A DNA stretch of 64,000 nt from Strigamia acuminata (lineage: Eukaryota > Arthropoda > Chilopoda > Geophilomorpha > Linotaeniidae). A program made the position numbers and the translations under genes. Numbering within the stretch: position 1 is the first letter of the stretch; each line of letters starts with the position of its first letter. The notes beneath the pieces are model-generated. The model saw only the letters and a program-made list of their open reading frames with translations. It did no database searches and was not told where the DNA came from. Shown here one piece after another: positions 1-13,700 of the stretch. The stretch covers positions 8,014,259-8,078,258 of the forward strand of contig OX442320.1 of the NCBI GenBank assembly GCA_949358305.1. Direction: 5' to 3'.

Positions 1-79
1 CAGCAATGTGTTTGGGTAAAGATGAATTTGAAAAATAAAATTGATCCGAATGTTTATGTTTGATTACTCTCGTTTTCAG

Positions 80-3000
80 ACATCAACGAATGCGACAGTA
101 ACGGATTGGGACGTTCCGGTCTGTGCGGAGACAATGCTCAATGTACTAATTTACCTGGAAGTTTTTCGTGTTCTTGCCCGCCCGGGTACACGGGTGATGC
201 GAAACAACGATGCGAAGGTACGAAACGAAATTGAAATGATTTATTTAAATTTTAAATTTTAAATTTTGGCAGATTTTGACGAATGTCGCTCGCCGAAAGC
301 GTGCGGCAAAGGCGCTTTGTGCGTGAATCGTGTCGGCAGTTTCGACTGTCAATGCCCGCCCGATTTGATGGGAGATCCGTTCAAAGAATGCACCAGTCCG
401 CCCTACATGACTTGCAACACTGCCAATAACAATACTTGTCCTGGAAATTCGTTCTGCTCGCCTGTTACTCACGTTTGCGTTTGTCCGGCACCGAATGTGG
501 GAGATGATTGCAGACGTGAGTTTTGTATTTTTAATCACGATCACGAGTAGAATGAATAATGATTGTTCTTTGACAGATCCGTGCGATGCGATGTTGTGCG
601 GAGTCAGTGCCGAGTGCATGTTGATTAATGGTAAACCCATGTGCGTCTGCAAGGCCGGATATACCGGCTCCACGGTCGATCCCACCGGATGTGTCGGTAT
701 AAATGAATATATTTTGGAATTATATTAAAGAGAAAATTAATTTTAATTTTTTTTTATAGATATGAATGAATGTGCGAATGGAAATAAACCTTGCGGGGAA
801 AATGCGGTTTGTAAGAACTTGCCTGGCACTTTTGTTTGCGAATGTCCAGCTGGTTTTGAAGGGCACCCAATTCAAAGCTGTTTCGAAAAAGGTAAAAAAA
901 ATATAAAATTTAATTTTAATTTAATTTTTTTTTTGATTGACAGTCGATCAAGTTGATTGTTCCGCTGGTGGTTTATGTGGTCAGAACGAGGAGTGCGTTA
1001 AAGAGGGCTTAAAAAGCGTTTGCGTCTGTAAACGGGGTTTTAATCGCGACGAAAAATCGAAAACATGTCGAGGTATAGTTTTGTTGTTTAAAAATTGAGG
1101 TGTGGTCTTAATTTGTTTTGATTTGCAGACATCAATGAATGCACAGTTCACCAAGGAAAACCGGTTTGTGGTCTCAATGCCAATTGCCACAACTTACCAG
1201 GAAGTTACGAGTGTACTTGCTCGCCGCTTTATACGGGAAACCCGTACGAACAATGCGTACCAATTGGTAATTCTCGGCACATATTTGTTGTTTATAAAAA
1301 AAAAACAGGTCGGTTTAAAAAAAATTACTTGTTTACAGATATTTCGTGCGGTAATGATAACGATTGTCCTGGAAACACCATTTGCTTAAATGGTGGCGCC
1401 GATGGCAAATATTGCGGTTGCGCTTTGCCGTTTATTCGGCAAGGAAAACACTGCGTTTGTATGTTTCCAGTGCGGTTGATTGTGATTAAAATGTGATGGC
1501 AATGTTTTGTTTTACGCAGCCGTGAATTATAACTGTACAACCGATAATCCGTGTCCGCAGAACTTGGAATGCGCTCTTCTGAGTGGCGGCAGAGGGTATT
1601 GCGTGTGTCCCAGAGGTTACACCGTGGATGAAAATGGCGGATGCACAATTGGTAATTTTTAAAAAATTTAATTTAAATTTTTTTTAATTTTTTAATTTTT
1701 TTTTACAGATATTGATGAATGCACCGAAATAAGAAATAAGGTTTTATGCGGTTTTAACTCGGATTGTGTTAATCTACCGGGGGGTTACGAATGCGCGTGT
1801 AGAGAAGGATTCACCGGAGATGCGAGGAAAGAATGCACGGCTATTGTAATCAAATGTAACAGCAGGAAGGATTGCAGAGAGAACGAAATCTGCGGCTCGC
1901 CCGGCGAATGCCAATGTTTACCTCCTTTCGTCAGAGACGGCAATCAATGCAAACGTACGTCGCTCGATTTAATTCGATTTAATATTTGACTTATTTCGTT
2001 TAATTTCGTTTAGATCCTTGCGATTTCATCACATGCGGATTGTTCAGTCAGTGCATGCTGACGAACCAAGGCGGACAATGTCAATGCGCGAGGGGTTTCG
2101 AAGGAAATGCGAACACAGGATGCAAAGACGTCGACGAATGTCATCGCCAACAACCCGTTTGCGGTCCCAACGCTATTTGCGTCAACACCGTTGGAAATTA
2201 CAGCTGCGAATGTCCCGCTGGCCTCGAAGGAAATCCTTATTCAAAAAGCGGATGCAAACGCGGCGATATTGACAGGGGTGGGTGCAAGGAGGATTCGGCT
2301 TGTCCCGCAAACACCGCTTGCATGAATGGACAATGTGTTGGTAAGTAATTTCTAATTTTTGCCGTCGAGTTGGTTTTTAATAGACTTTTTGCAGACTCGT
2401 GTACTTTAATCCAATGCGGACTTCACGCTATTTGTTTGCACGGCGTAAAGGGACCGGAATGTCACTGCATTCCCGGGTATTCGGCCAACGAGAAGGGAGA
2501 GTGTGTTTCTCGTAAGATGAATTATCTTTTGGTTGGTTATTTTGTAATTTGTTGATGGATTTCTAGAATGCGAGCATCATCTTTGCGGTAAAAACGCGCA
2601 ATGTATTATCGACAATAGCGGAGTTCCGAGTTGTTTGTGCTTGCCCGGCTATCAAGGTTTGCCTCACGCCGGAGGAGAATGCAAGGCGGAGCAGTGTTCG
2701 CGGAACGAGGATTGCGACAAACCGCAGGAGTGCTTGCACGGACAATGCAAAGAAAGGTGTCAAGGAATGGTGTGCGGAATGGGCGCAAGATGCGATAGAT
2801 CCGTCAATAAATGCGTTTGTTGGCCGTTTTTCGTCGGCGATCCGAACCTTTTGTGTGTGCCGCGTGAGTATTTAAGCGAAATGAATAAAAATATCTAAAT
2901 ATTAACGTTTTAACTGTATTTTAGCCGTTATGCCTCCTGTTTGCGTACCTAATTGCGGAGCTAATGCCTACTGCGAGTATGGATTGCCCAATAAATGTGT

Positions 3001-4714
3001 TTGTCGACCTGGACTCACTGGAAATCCTTACGAACATTGTGATGGTATGCTTTTTTTTGTAATTAAATATTAGAGTTTTAGCTTAATTTTTTTAAATGCA
3101 GCTGCTCCGAGACGGTGTGATGACGTAAAATGTGGAGAAAATGCCAATTGTGTTCAAGGTGTCAGTCGTCTCGACTGCGTTTGCCCGCCTGGGTATGAAG
3201 GCAGTCCTTATCTCGGGTGCACAGGTATAGATTAATTGATTTGATTGATTTAGTGCACGAATTATGTAAATGTTGATTTATTTAGATGTCAATGAATGTT
3301 TGTACGGCAACATTTGCGGATTGAACGCTTTGTGCATCAACACTTATGGAAACTACGAATGTCGTTGCAAAGCTGGATTTTCTGGAGATCCGTACATTAA
3401 CTGTAAGACGTTTTGTATGGATCGAGGAATTTTTTTTACGATGTTTTAATAATTTTAGGTATTCCCGAACTTGGTCCCGTTACACCGAAACCCGATATTC
3501 ATAGGGAAGGCGACGATTGCGCCGTTCCTCACGTTGGATGCGTTTGTAAAATCACTCTCGACTGTAATTCGCCCGAACTCGTGTGCAACGTGCATCAAAA
3601 AGTGTGCACTCATAGTGAGTTTGAATGTTTTTGACCAACAAAATGGATTTTATCTAATTTTGGAATGTTAATAGATCCGTGCAGAGACCACACGTGCGGT
3701 CCAAATGCGTTCTGCGAGTTGTCCACGAGCGAAGACCCGTTTTGCAGCTGCCTTCCGAATTTCCCTTCCGGAGATCCCGACGACGTTAAAGTCGGCTGTC
3801 AAGGCGACGTTTGCGAAAACGATTTGTATTGCAAGGAAAACGAAATATGCTTGAAAAACAATTACGAATTGAGAGAATGCATTGGTATTTCATTTTTATT
3901 TACATTTCTTCGTCATTATTTTGACACAATATTTATTTAGATGTGTGCAAAATAACGCAATGTGGACCCAACGCTTACTGTCAACCGAAAGACCACAGAG
4001 GCGAATGTTTGTGCAATGCAGGATTTTCGTTTGGCGATCCATACGACCTAAACACAGGATGCACTCGTAAGTTGTAGTAAATTGGATTTAAATCGATTTA
4101 AATGGAGGTTTTTAATTATTTTTTAGGTCTACAACCAAATCAATGCGAACAAGATACAAACTGTCCCGGTAATAACGTGTGTGCTAAGTTACCCGACGGT
4201 CATTTGGCCTGCGTGGACCCGTGCGACAGTTCCGACGCGGTGTGCGGTCCCGGTGCTCGTTGTTTGCCGGAGAATAAAAGAGCGACGTGTTTGTGTTTGG
4301 ATGGGTACTACGGAGATCCAAACGACCCGCAGAAGGGGTGTATTCCTAAACCACCTTCCGAGTGTGAAAAGGACGACGATTGTTTACAATTCGAGCATCA
4401 GTGCAAAGTTGATCGTATCGGAGTAAAGAAATGCATCAGTCCGTGTTTGGAGTTCAGTTGCGAGCCCAAAAACGCGCAATGTATTGTCGTGAACCGAAAG
4501 GCGGAGTGCAAGTGCAAAGCTGGATTTTCTGGACGTCCAAACAGCAGAGAAGGATGCAAACGTGAATAATGTTTTATTTATTTGCTGTTTGATTGGTTTT
4601 TAATGTTTTAATTGTGTGTTTTAGCCGTTGATTTGAACGAATGCAGCAAAAACACGGAATGCGATCTGGATAAAGTTTGTCAGAGGGATCGGAATGGAAT
4701 TTCACGATGTTTAG
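80..4714 (+). CDS. dpy: dumpy segment 1: calcium-binding EGF and EGF modules
   Basis: Twenty exons: 80-217, 273-515, 577-696, 760-891, 944-1072, 1129-1266, 1339-1458, 1520-1651, 1709-1954, 2014-2340, 2395-2511, 2567-2863, 2925-3044, 3102-3224, 3286-3402, 3459-3614, 3675-3884, 3941-4066, 4127-4561, 4625-4714. Many modules start D-I/V-N/D-E-C and have the N-x-x-G-S/N-Y/F-x-C-x-C signature of calcium-binding EGF (for example at 80, 760, 1129, 1709, 2125 and 3286). Others are plain EGF starting DPC-x3-x-CG-x-NAxC. Between them sit short C-x-x-D-x-DCP-type DPY modules, often as the tail of an exon (for example the one ending at 2340). Each exon contributes one or two modules, and module borders coincide with exon borders. 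Introns are about 55-65 nt. All reading frames are open across each exon. The mixed cbEGF/DPY pattern matches the EGF-rich N-terminal half of dumpy rather than fibrillin or Notch, which lack DPY modules. Confidence 0.88.
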
Positions 4715-7700
4715 GTAAATGTGTTTTATTTTTGTGTTTTAAATTTATTTTTTAATGGTATTTATTGGTTACAGAGGTGTGTAAACTGTATTCCTGCGGT
4801 ACTAATGCTGTGTGTGTTCCGAAGGGGCATGCGCACACGTGTCAATGTCCACCCGGATTGTACGTGCCCAATCCGCAAAATCCTTCGAGTTGCATTCGCG
4901 TTGAGTGCGTTAAACACGGCGGATGCGACGATAATCAAGTGTGTCTGCAGAATAAATGTCAAGGTAGGGTGTAATTATGGGGATATGAAGTCGTAATTAT
5001 TTGATTTTAAATTGTGCGGGCTTTGTTTTTGTTTAGATCCGTGTGCGACGGGTTGCGGCAAGAATGCAGTGTGCATCGCACAAAATCATCGTGCGCTGTG
5101 CTCGTGTAAACCGGGATTCCGCGGTGATCCGCTCGTCGATTGCAAAAGTAATTAATTTTATAGGTTTATATAAAAAAATTGGATTAATTGTTTTATTTGT
5201 TTATTGAAGCTGTTGATTTATGCGAGTCCAATCCGTGCCATCCGTCCGCTGAATGCCACGGCCAGTCCGGTCGTTTCGTCTGTAAATGTCCGAAAGATTT
5301 CATCGGAAATCCATACACTGAAGAATGTAAACGAATTGTGGCTTTGCTAGTCTAATATGGACTGATAATTTACTCTTATTAGGTCATCCGCCTGGCATGT
5401 GTCCCAACGGTGATAAGGATTGTCAAACTACGGATAAATGTCACACGGACGAATCCGGTGTCGCTCGATGCATAAGTAAGTTGCGATAAATTAATTAAGA
5501 TTGTGTATGAAGTATTAATAATTTGGTTTTTCTATTTTTATAGATCCGTGCGACGGATTCTGCGGACCAAATGCCGTGTGCAAAGTACTGAACCACAATC
5601 CACAGTGCAGTTGCGCAAATAGTTTCATCGCGGTGAAAACTCCAAAAGACGGGTGTGCTAGAGAACCGAGCTCGTGCAGCGCCGATTCTCACTGTCGCCC
5701 CGGTTATTTATGCGTGGATGAGGAATGCCAATGTAAAGATTTGATATTTAATTGATAGTTATGTATACATGATGGAATTTTATGTTTTTGTATACAGATG
5801 TGTGCTCTAGCGATGCGGAGTGTGCTCAAGGAGAGCAGTGCTACAATAGCATTTGCGTTGGTAATTAAAAGTGTTTCGTTTAATTTTTTATTTAATACAT
5901 AAAATTGGCGTTTGTTTTAGTCTTGTGCCTCAACAACAAACAATGTCCGTCGAATCAAGTTTGCTCGCAAGGCGTTTGCGTAATTGGATGTCAAAACAAC
6001 GAACAATGCACCGATCCCATCCACACTTGTATAGAAAACAAGTGCAGAAGTGAGTTTTTATTGATTTTAAATTCGATTCTCATTCTGACGGTGTTTAATT
6101 TCCAGATCCATGTCTTATACCGGGAATATGCGGCATTAATGCTGTGTGCGATGTTATTAATCACCAAGTGCAGTGCTCGTGTCCACTCTATTTTAATCCA
6201 AACCCAACTCCGGCTCAAGGTTGCGTGCGCATCTTTCAAGTGTGTAACGCGCAAAATCCTTGCGCGGAAGGCTTCATATGCGAACGTGGCGAATGCAGAC
6301 GTAAAACAATTCGATTTTCAATCTCTAATTTCTAGTTTGTTTACATTTTTCTTCTTATTGATGCAGAAAGTTGCAATTTTGCTGACAAATGTGGCGCTGG
6401 AGAACGATGTGCGAGCGATAGATGCGAAGGTACGGAAAGATAGTTATTATTATTATTATTACTATTTTTTAATCAAAATCTAAATCGCTTACGCAGTCAC
6501 GTGTACGAACGACAGAAATTGCCAACCGGGACAAATTTGTCATTACCAATACTGCCAAGCCGGGTGTCGGATCGATGGCGATTGCCGAGCAAACGAACAC
6601 TGCGTGCGCAATCAGTGCAAATGTCGTCGTGGGTTTACCTCGAGTGCGAGCGGATGCGTTGGTAATTATTACAATTTATTATCTTTTATTGTAATTTAAT
6701 ATTTAATATGTTTTTTGATTAGATGTCGATGAATGCGCCAAATCACCGTGTCACACGTCGGCTAAATGCATCAACACTGTCGGCAGTTATGTTTGCCAGT
6801 GCGGCGACGGCGAATACGGGGACCCATACAAGGAGGGATGCCGCACGGAGGTGTGCATAGTCGACACCGACTGCCCGTCTCAAGCTGTGTGTGGAAAGGA
6901 TTCGGCTGGCAGCATGAATTGCATCGGTAAACACTTTTGGATTAGCTTGACCTGATTGAAAAATTTAATTTTTTTAAATTCTAGATCCGTGCGTTGGAGT
7001 CACGTGCGCTCTTCACGCTGTTTGCGTCGTGATTGACCACCAAGCGTACTGCGAATGTCCACAAGGGTACTTAGGAGACCCGATCGACAAGGATATTGGA
7101 TGTTACATGCGTAAGTATTGATGGGGTTTACGAAAACTTGAGTAAAACATTGTTTTTTGATTTAGCCGAGTGCATGGAGCATTCGAAATGTCCCGACAAC
7201 AAAGAATGTTTTCAATACAGATGTGAAAGTAAGTTGAGCATTTCAAGATGTGTTTGGATCGGAATTGTACGTTTGGTTTTTGATTTGTAGACCCTTGCGA
7301 CGGAATCGATTGCGGCGCGAATGGGTTGTGCGTTGTCAAACATCACGTGGGGATGTGCAAATGCAACGATGGTTACGTGAACGACGACAAGGGTTACTGC
7401 GTCGATATTGACGAATGCAAAACGCTTAATCCGTGCAACGCTCCTTCGACTTGCATCAACTTTGCCGGCGGATATTCTTGCCGATGTCCGAACGGGTTCC
7501 ACGAAGAGTACATAGACGAGGGAATGGTGTGCAAACAAAACGGCGAATGTCCGAGCGGTGATGCGGACTGCCCACCATCTTTGATTTGCGATAATTCCAA
7601 CGGCATGTCTAAATGCATCGACCCGTGCAAGAAAAGCGTCTGCGCCAAGAACGCGCTGTGCAGAGTGATTGACAGAAGGGCCATTTGTTATTGTCCCGAA

Positions 7701-10700
7701 CGATATTCCGGAGATGCGAGCAAAGAATGCTTCCCAAGTAATATTAAGTTGTAATTAATATAAATGATGGTATTAATGCGTTTGGTTTTTGTTTTAAACA
7801 GTCGAATGCTTGTACAGTCAAGAATGCGATAGTACGAAAGCTTGCATCGCGTTTAAATGCAAGGATCCGTGTACCGAGGCGGGGTCTTGCGGCGCCAATG
7901 CCAAGTGCACCGTGTCCAATCACGGCGCGGTTTGTCGTTGCAATCCCGATTACGAAGGCGATCCACAAGTCGGATGCAGGATTCGAATTTCTTGTGTTTC
8001 TGACAACGATTGCTCGTTGGGCGAAACTTGTCAGAATAAGTTGTGCAGAGGTGAACAGAGTTGACGGAATTTTACGAGTTCGTCGATGATTTATTTATTT
8101 TTTTTAAATTTTCAACAGTTCCGTGCGATACCAACAGAGTTTGCTCCATTAATGAACAATGTCTGAACAAGAAGTGCACGGCGGTGTGCAGTAACGATGA
8201 AGGGTGTCCCGAAGACAGGTTTTGCGACAAAAATATTTGCAGAGGTGGAATATAAATTTCGGAATGATCGAGAGAGAGTTTATGTTTTGTTTTATATTTT
8301 TCTAGAACGTCAGAAATGTCGAGCGGATAGTGATTGCATCAGTGGACTTTTGTGTTTGCAAGATAGTCGAAACAAACTCGATTGTTTGGATCCTTGCGAG
8401 GGAGTTTTATGCGACGGGCGTAATTCAGAATGCATTGTGCGCGACCGGTTGGGGATGTGCGTGTGCAAAGATGGCTACGCAGGAAAGCCCGACGATAAAT
8501 TCGTCGGTTGTGTAAAGAGTAAGTGATTTGATTAATTGAAATGGATTAATTTGTTTTTAATTTAATTTTTAATCGTAGTTGAATGTAATAACAACTTGGC
8601 TTGCATTCCGGACAAGGCGTGCATCGATTACAAATGCCGAAGTAAGTGTAACTTGGGTTGGATTTATTTGTAATAAATTTATTTTTTCTTAATAACTTTC
8701 AGACCCTTGCACCCAGTCTGGAGTCCAGTGCGGCGCGAATGCACTCTGCGTGGTCGTTTCTCACAGCGCCGTGTGCAAGTGCCGCGACGGCTACAAAGGC
8801 GATCCCTTACAAAAATGCTCGCCCATTGATTTCTGCCGAACTGGACCGTGCGGAGACAGAGCTCAATGCAGAAACACACCCGGAAGTTACGAATGCGTCT
8901 GTGGACACGGAACCGTGATGGATCCAAAAACAGGACGATGTAGGGAGAAATAAAATAGATTAAAATTAATTTTTTTAAATTAAAATATTTTTTTTAGGTC
9001 GTGGAACTAATGAATGTCCGAGCGGTGATTCCGATTGCCCAGAAAACGCGCAGTGTGTCACGGATGGCAGTGGAGTGGCCACTTGTAGAGACCCATGCGT
9101 GGACGCTTTGTGCGGGTTTAACACAATTTGTCGGGTTCTTCGACATCGACCAATGTGCCAGTGCATGCCCGGGTTCAAAGGCGATCCTCTCGTCGGCTGC
9201 GTGCGAGGTAATTGAGTATTTAAATTGGATTTTAAAGCGTCAAATGTTTAAATTATTATTTTTATTGCAGCAATTGTTCGCTGCAGCACGAATTCCGATT
9301 GCAGTCCGGGTTTAACGTGCGAAAACGGCGCTTGCAAGGCCACTTGCGGCATTGATCGCGATTGTGCGATTCAAGAGCGTTGCAGTATTGGGCGTTGTGG
9401 AGTCGAGTGTAACAAAGATGACGAGTGTCCCGATTCTGAGATTTGTTTGGAGAACACGTGCAGACGTAATTTTTACTCGATGTGAACTCAAAGGGTTGGT
9501 TTTTAAACGATTTAATTTGTTTACAGTGGCATGCCGGAATGATAACGACTGTGCTGATCACGAGGCTTGTGTTACGGGCCAATGCAGAGGTAGAACGATC
9601 AGTTGCACTGAATTGTGGGATGGATTAATGATATTTTTTTTCTAGATATCTGTGAAAGCAAAACTGCTTGCGGAATTAATGCGCTGTGTCGGGTTGACCA
9701 TCACGTTAGAATATGTTCATGTCCGGTTAATTTTGAGGGCGATCCAAATGTTGAATGCAGACGAGGTAAATTTGTTTTAAAATAAATTGATCGTAAAATT
9801 AAATATTGTTATTTTTTTAGTGCCTTTACCGTGTCGAAGTAGCGACAACTGTCCGAGAGGTCAAACGTGTAGTAGTGGACGATGCAGATCTCATTGTAAT
9901 AACGATAACGATTGCTTTTTGTCGGAAAAATGCATTCAGCAACGATGCACACGTTAGTACATCACATTTCAACATTTTTATCGATAAAATTTGATTAATA
10001 TTTGTGTTTTTTGTTCGTAGAAACGTGTCGACAAGATGTTGACTGCGTTTCCGGAGAGATATGTCACAGTGGCATTTGCAGAAGTAAGTCTTTTCACCAT
10101 TCGGAGGTTTTAAAAGATTATAATTTTAATTTTTCTTATTATAGTTGGATGTCGTAGCAATGAACATTGCTCTTTAAGTAATGCCTGCATCCAATACCAG
10201 TGCAGAGGTAAATAAAATATCACAAACGGGAATAACGGCGTTAAATTTTAATTTTAATCGATTAATTACAGATTTGTGCGAAGGAAAAGCTTCGTGCGGA
10301 CCAAATGCCAACTGCGAAATGGTCAGTCACAGACCGTCTTGCACCTGCCCACCGACATTCGTGGCTTATCCAACACCAAACAGTGGATGCATTCGCGGTA
10401 CCATTGAATTTATTTACACGTTTCTTGATTTTTTTCCTCATGGTTTACGTGTCTTTTAGAACACCCGTTGTGTCACGATGGCAATGGTTGTGGATCAGGG
10501 TTTGCCTGCATGGATACTCGTTGTTTTCCGATTTGTAGCATCGATCGGGACTGCGGCGATAACGAAAAATGCATTGATGGCCGTTGTTTAAGTACGAGAC
10601 AAAATGCGCAACAAAATTGGCGAAATAATTAATTTTTTTATGTTAATTCAATTGCAGTTGCTTGCAAACGCGACAACAACTGTCCCGAAGGTGAAATATG

Positions 10701-13700
10701 CGACGGGTTGAGTTGCGTTCCAGGGTGTCGTGAAGATAACGAGTGTTCGGTATCGGAATCGTGCATCAACAGTCGCTGCAGAGACCCGTGCGCCACGCCA
10801 ACCGTTTGCGGCACCAATGCTCGCTGCCACGTTGAACGACACCAACCCGTGTGCACTTGTCCCGAAGGAATGAGCGGGAATTCCAACGTCGCTTGCATGC
10901 GCGTTGTTTCTTCCTGCGCTCACAACGACGACTGCGTCGAAGGCTTCAGATGCCATTACGGTTCCTGCATCGGTGAGTAGTTGGACAACCTCGACGGAGG
11001 AATAACATTAACGGTTTTTATTAATTTGTACAGCTCCTTGTTCCGCCGACAGCAACTGTTACAACAACGAACGTTGCGTGAGCGGATTGTGCGTGCCGGT
11101 TTGCACGAGCGATAGGAACTGCCCGAAGAGCTACACTTGCATAAACGGGCTCTGCCAAGACCCGTGTTCGAATCCATCGGTGTGCGGACTGAATGCGAAT
11201 TGTAAAGTCGTTAATCGACAAATCGCGTGCTCTTGCCCGGCCGGAACGACCGGAAATCCACGAATACAGTGCGTGCGTGTTCCGCAGCGCTGTCAGTCGG
11301 CCAAAGATTGTCCGGCCAACTGGGCGTGTCAGGATAAATATTGTTATTCGCATTGTTCCGGCAACGACGACTGTCAGCGAGGGGAAGTTTGTCAGAATAA
11401 CATCTGTCGCATTTCGTGCGGAAATCTTTGTCCACCTGGACACACGTGCATTAACGACGTTTGTCTGTCCGGCTGTGCGGACGACGGCGATTGTGCCGTG
11501 AATAAGAAATGTCTGGGCAACCAATGCCGGGATCCGTGCGCTTTGAATCCGTTTCCTTGCGGGGTGAATGCGGAGTGTAAAATGGTAAATCATCGCGTCA
11601 TGTGCACTTGTCCGAATGGATTCAGCGGCGAACCGACTAAAAATTGCCAAAAAGGTGTGAAAATGTTGTAGAAATTCTGTGTGGGATGATGATGATAATT
11701 TTTTGTGATTGTTTACAGTTGGATGTGTGAGGGACAACGAATGTACTTCGAACAAGGCGTGCATAGAATCGAAATGCCAGGTGCCGTGTTTGGTTCCTGG
11801 TGCGTGTGGACTGAATGCGCAGTGTCGAGTGGATAATCACAGGAAAGTGTGCACTTGTCCGTTGGATTTTGCTGGAAATCCAAACGTCGAGTGCTTCCAA
11901 GGTGATATTTCCTTTTGGAAAATGGAATTTTTGTTTGTTTATTAATTTTATTTTGTATTTTTTTGTTACGTTTTTATTTTAGTACATCGATGCGACAGCT
12001 CAGAGTTTTGTCCCGCAAATATGGTTTGTTTGGAAGGAGACAAATGCGGTTGTTTACCACCGCTTAGACGCGTCACGGACGTCTGCGTTGGTACGCGTAA
12101 TGTGACGTGTTCCACGAGTCTTCCGTGTCCTCCGAACGAGAAATGTCGTTTTGATTTGAGCGTTTGCATATGTCCGCGCGGCTTCTTGATCAATTCTGCC
12201 GGAGTTTGTGCAGATATCGACGAGTGTGCGCACAAACCGTGCGGTCTTAACGCGCAGTGTGCGAATGAACCGGGCGGATTCACCTGTACGTGCATTAAGG
12301 GACACTTTGGCGACCCATATTCCTCATATGGATGTGCGCTTGTTCCTGAAAACTTACCGAAATGCGAAAGAGACGAGGACTGCCAGAAACAAGAGAAATG
12401 CATTAACGGACAGTGCATGAGTAATTTGTCGAAAAAGTCGAATTTCGTTTAGCTTTTTAATTAATTTATTTTTAAATTTGTAGCACCATCTTGCGAAGGA
12501 GCCGGAGTATGTGAAGGTAATGAAACCCAATGAATGTTTTATCTTGAAGTGTAGAGGGATGGGGGGCGAAATGGATGCGCATTGCGCAGCTTGTTTTGAC
12601 GATTTAACCTTCTAAAATGATTTTAAAATTCGGGTGTTTGGTTTTGGAGCTTATTTGGCTGTGCTTTGTGGGGTTTGAATGGAATATTTTGGAAAGTTGG
12701 CACTTTTTTTCTGTTTTGGAAGGAAAATTACATTTTGTTCTTCGTATTTCTAAGGAATTTCTGTTTTCATTTTAATTTTTAATTTTTAATTTTTTTTTTT
12801 GCATGTTATTTTCACGTCTTCTTTTTTTTTCCCTCAAATCTCTGACCACTTAGCTCGTGAATGTTCTTGCGATCCCGACTGCCCTGACCACGAGGCGTGT
12901 CTTCGGGGTCGCTGTGAAGACCCTTGTACCGTGGGCTTCGCTTGTGGCACCAGTTCTCTCTGTATCTCGCAGAACCATCAAGCGTTCTGTGCGTGCCCAA
13001 AGGGTTTTTATGGAGATCCTAGAGTGCGATGTGTTGAAGGTATTCTAGACTTGGTAGAACTAAGATTAAATAAAATAGAAAACAGGCCCCGAAAAATCGA
13101 AAACGCTTTGCTTGTGCGAAATGCAAACAAAAATAGGCCTAAATACTTATTTATCTTTAAAATAACGAAAATAAAATTAGATTGTTTAAAAAAAAATGAT
13201 TATTTATGCTTTTAAATGCTTTTTACTCTTAAAATTGCATTTAAATCATTGAAAACGGGACGAATATTTAAATAATTTGATTTTTTTAAAACTGTCCTTT
13301 CACTTTCTTACAAATTTCTTTTCAGTTCTCAACTTGAAATTATTATTTATATAAATTTAATTTTAATACCTTGTTATCTCTCTCTTCTCTCCTCTCTTCT
13401 CTTCATCATCATCTTCCGCTGCATCTTGATAATGCTGTCTTCACTCTTCAGTGATGGAATGCGGGGGAAATTCAGACTGTCCTCCGACTAAGTGTTGTAT
13501 CGATGCCAAATGCATTGATTTATGTCTCGTGAATAACACTTGTGGCTTGCACGCCTCGTGTTACACGAATGACCACCACATCACCTGTTCCTGTCCCCCA
13601 GGTCACCTGGGGGATCCATTACATCACTGCTTCGAAGGTATAACGAATTAATTAAATCTTGTACAAATATAAATCAAATAATTAAATAAATAAATACATC

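Noticed and set aside
6437-6470. Poly-tyrosine stretch in an open frame
   Set aside because: A TAT/ATT microsatellite in an intron between exons 6367-6429 and 6497-6661.
11021-11764. 247-residue antisense open frame
   Set aside because: It mirrors the large dumpy exon 11034-11654; the sense strand shows ordered cysteine modules and the antisense product has none.
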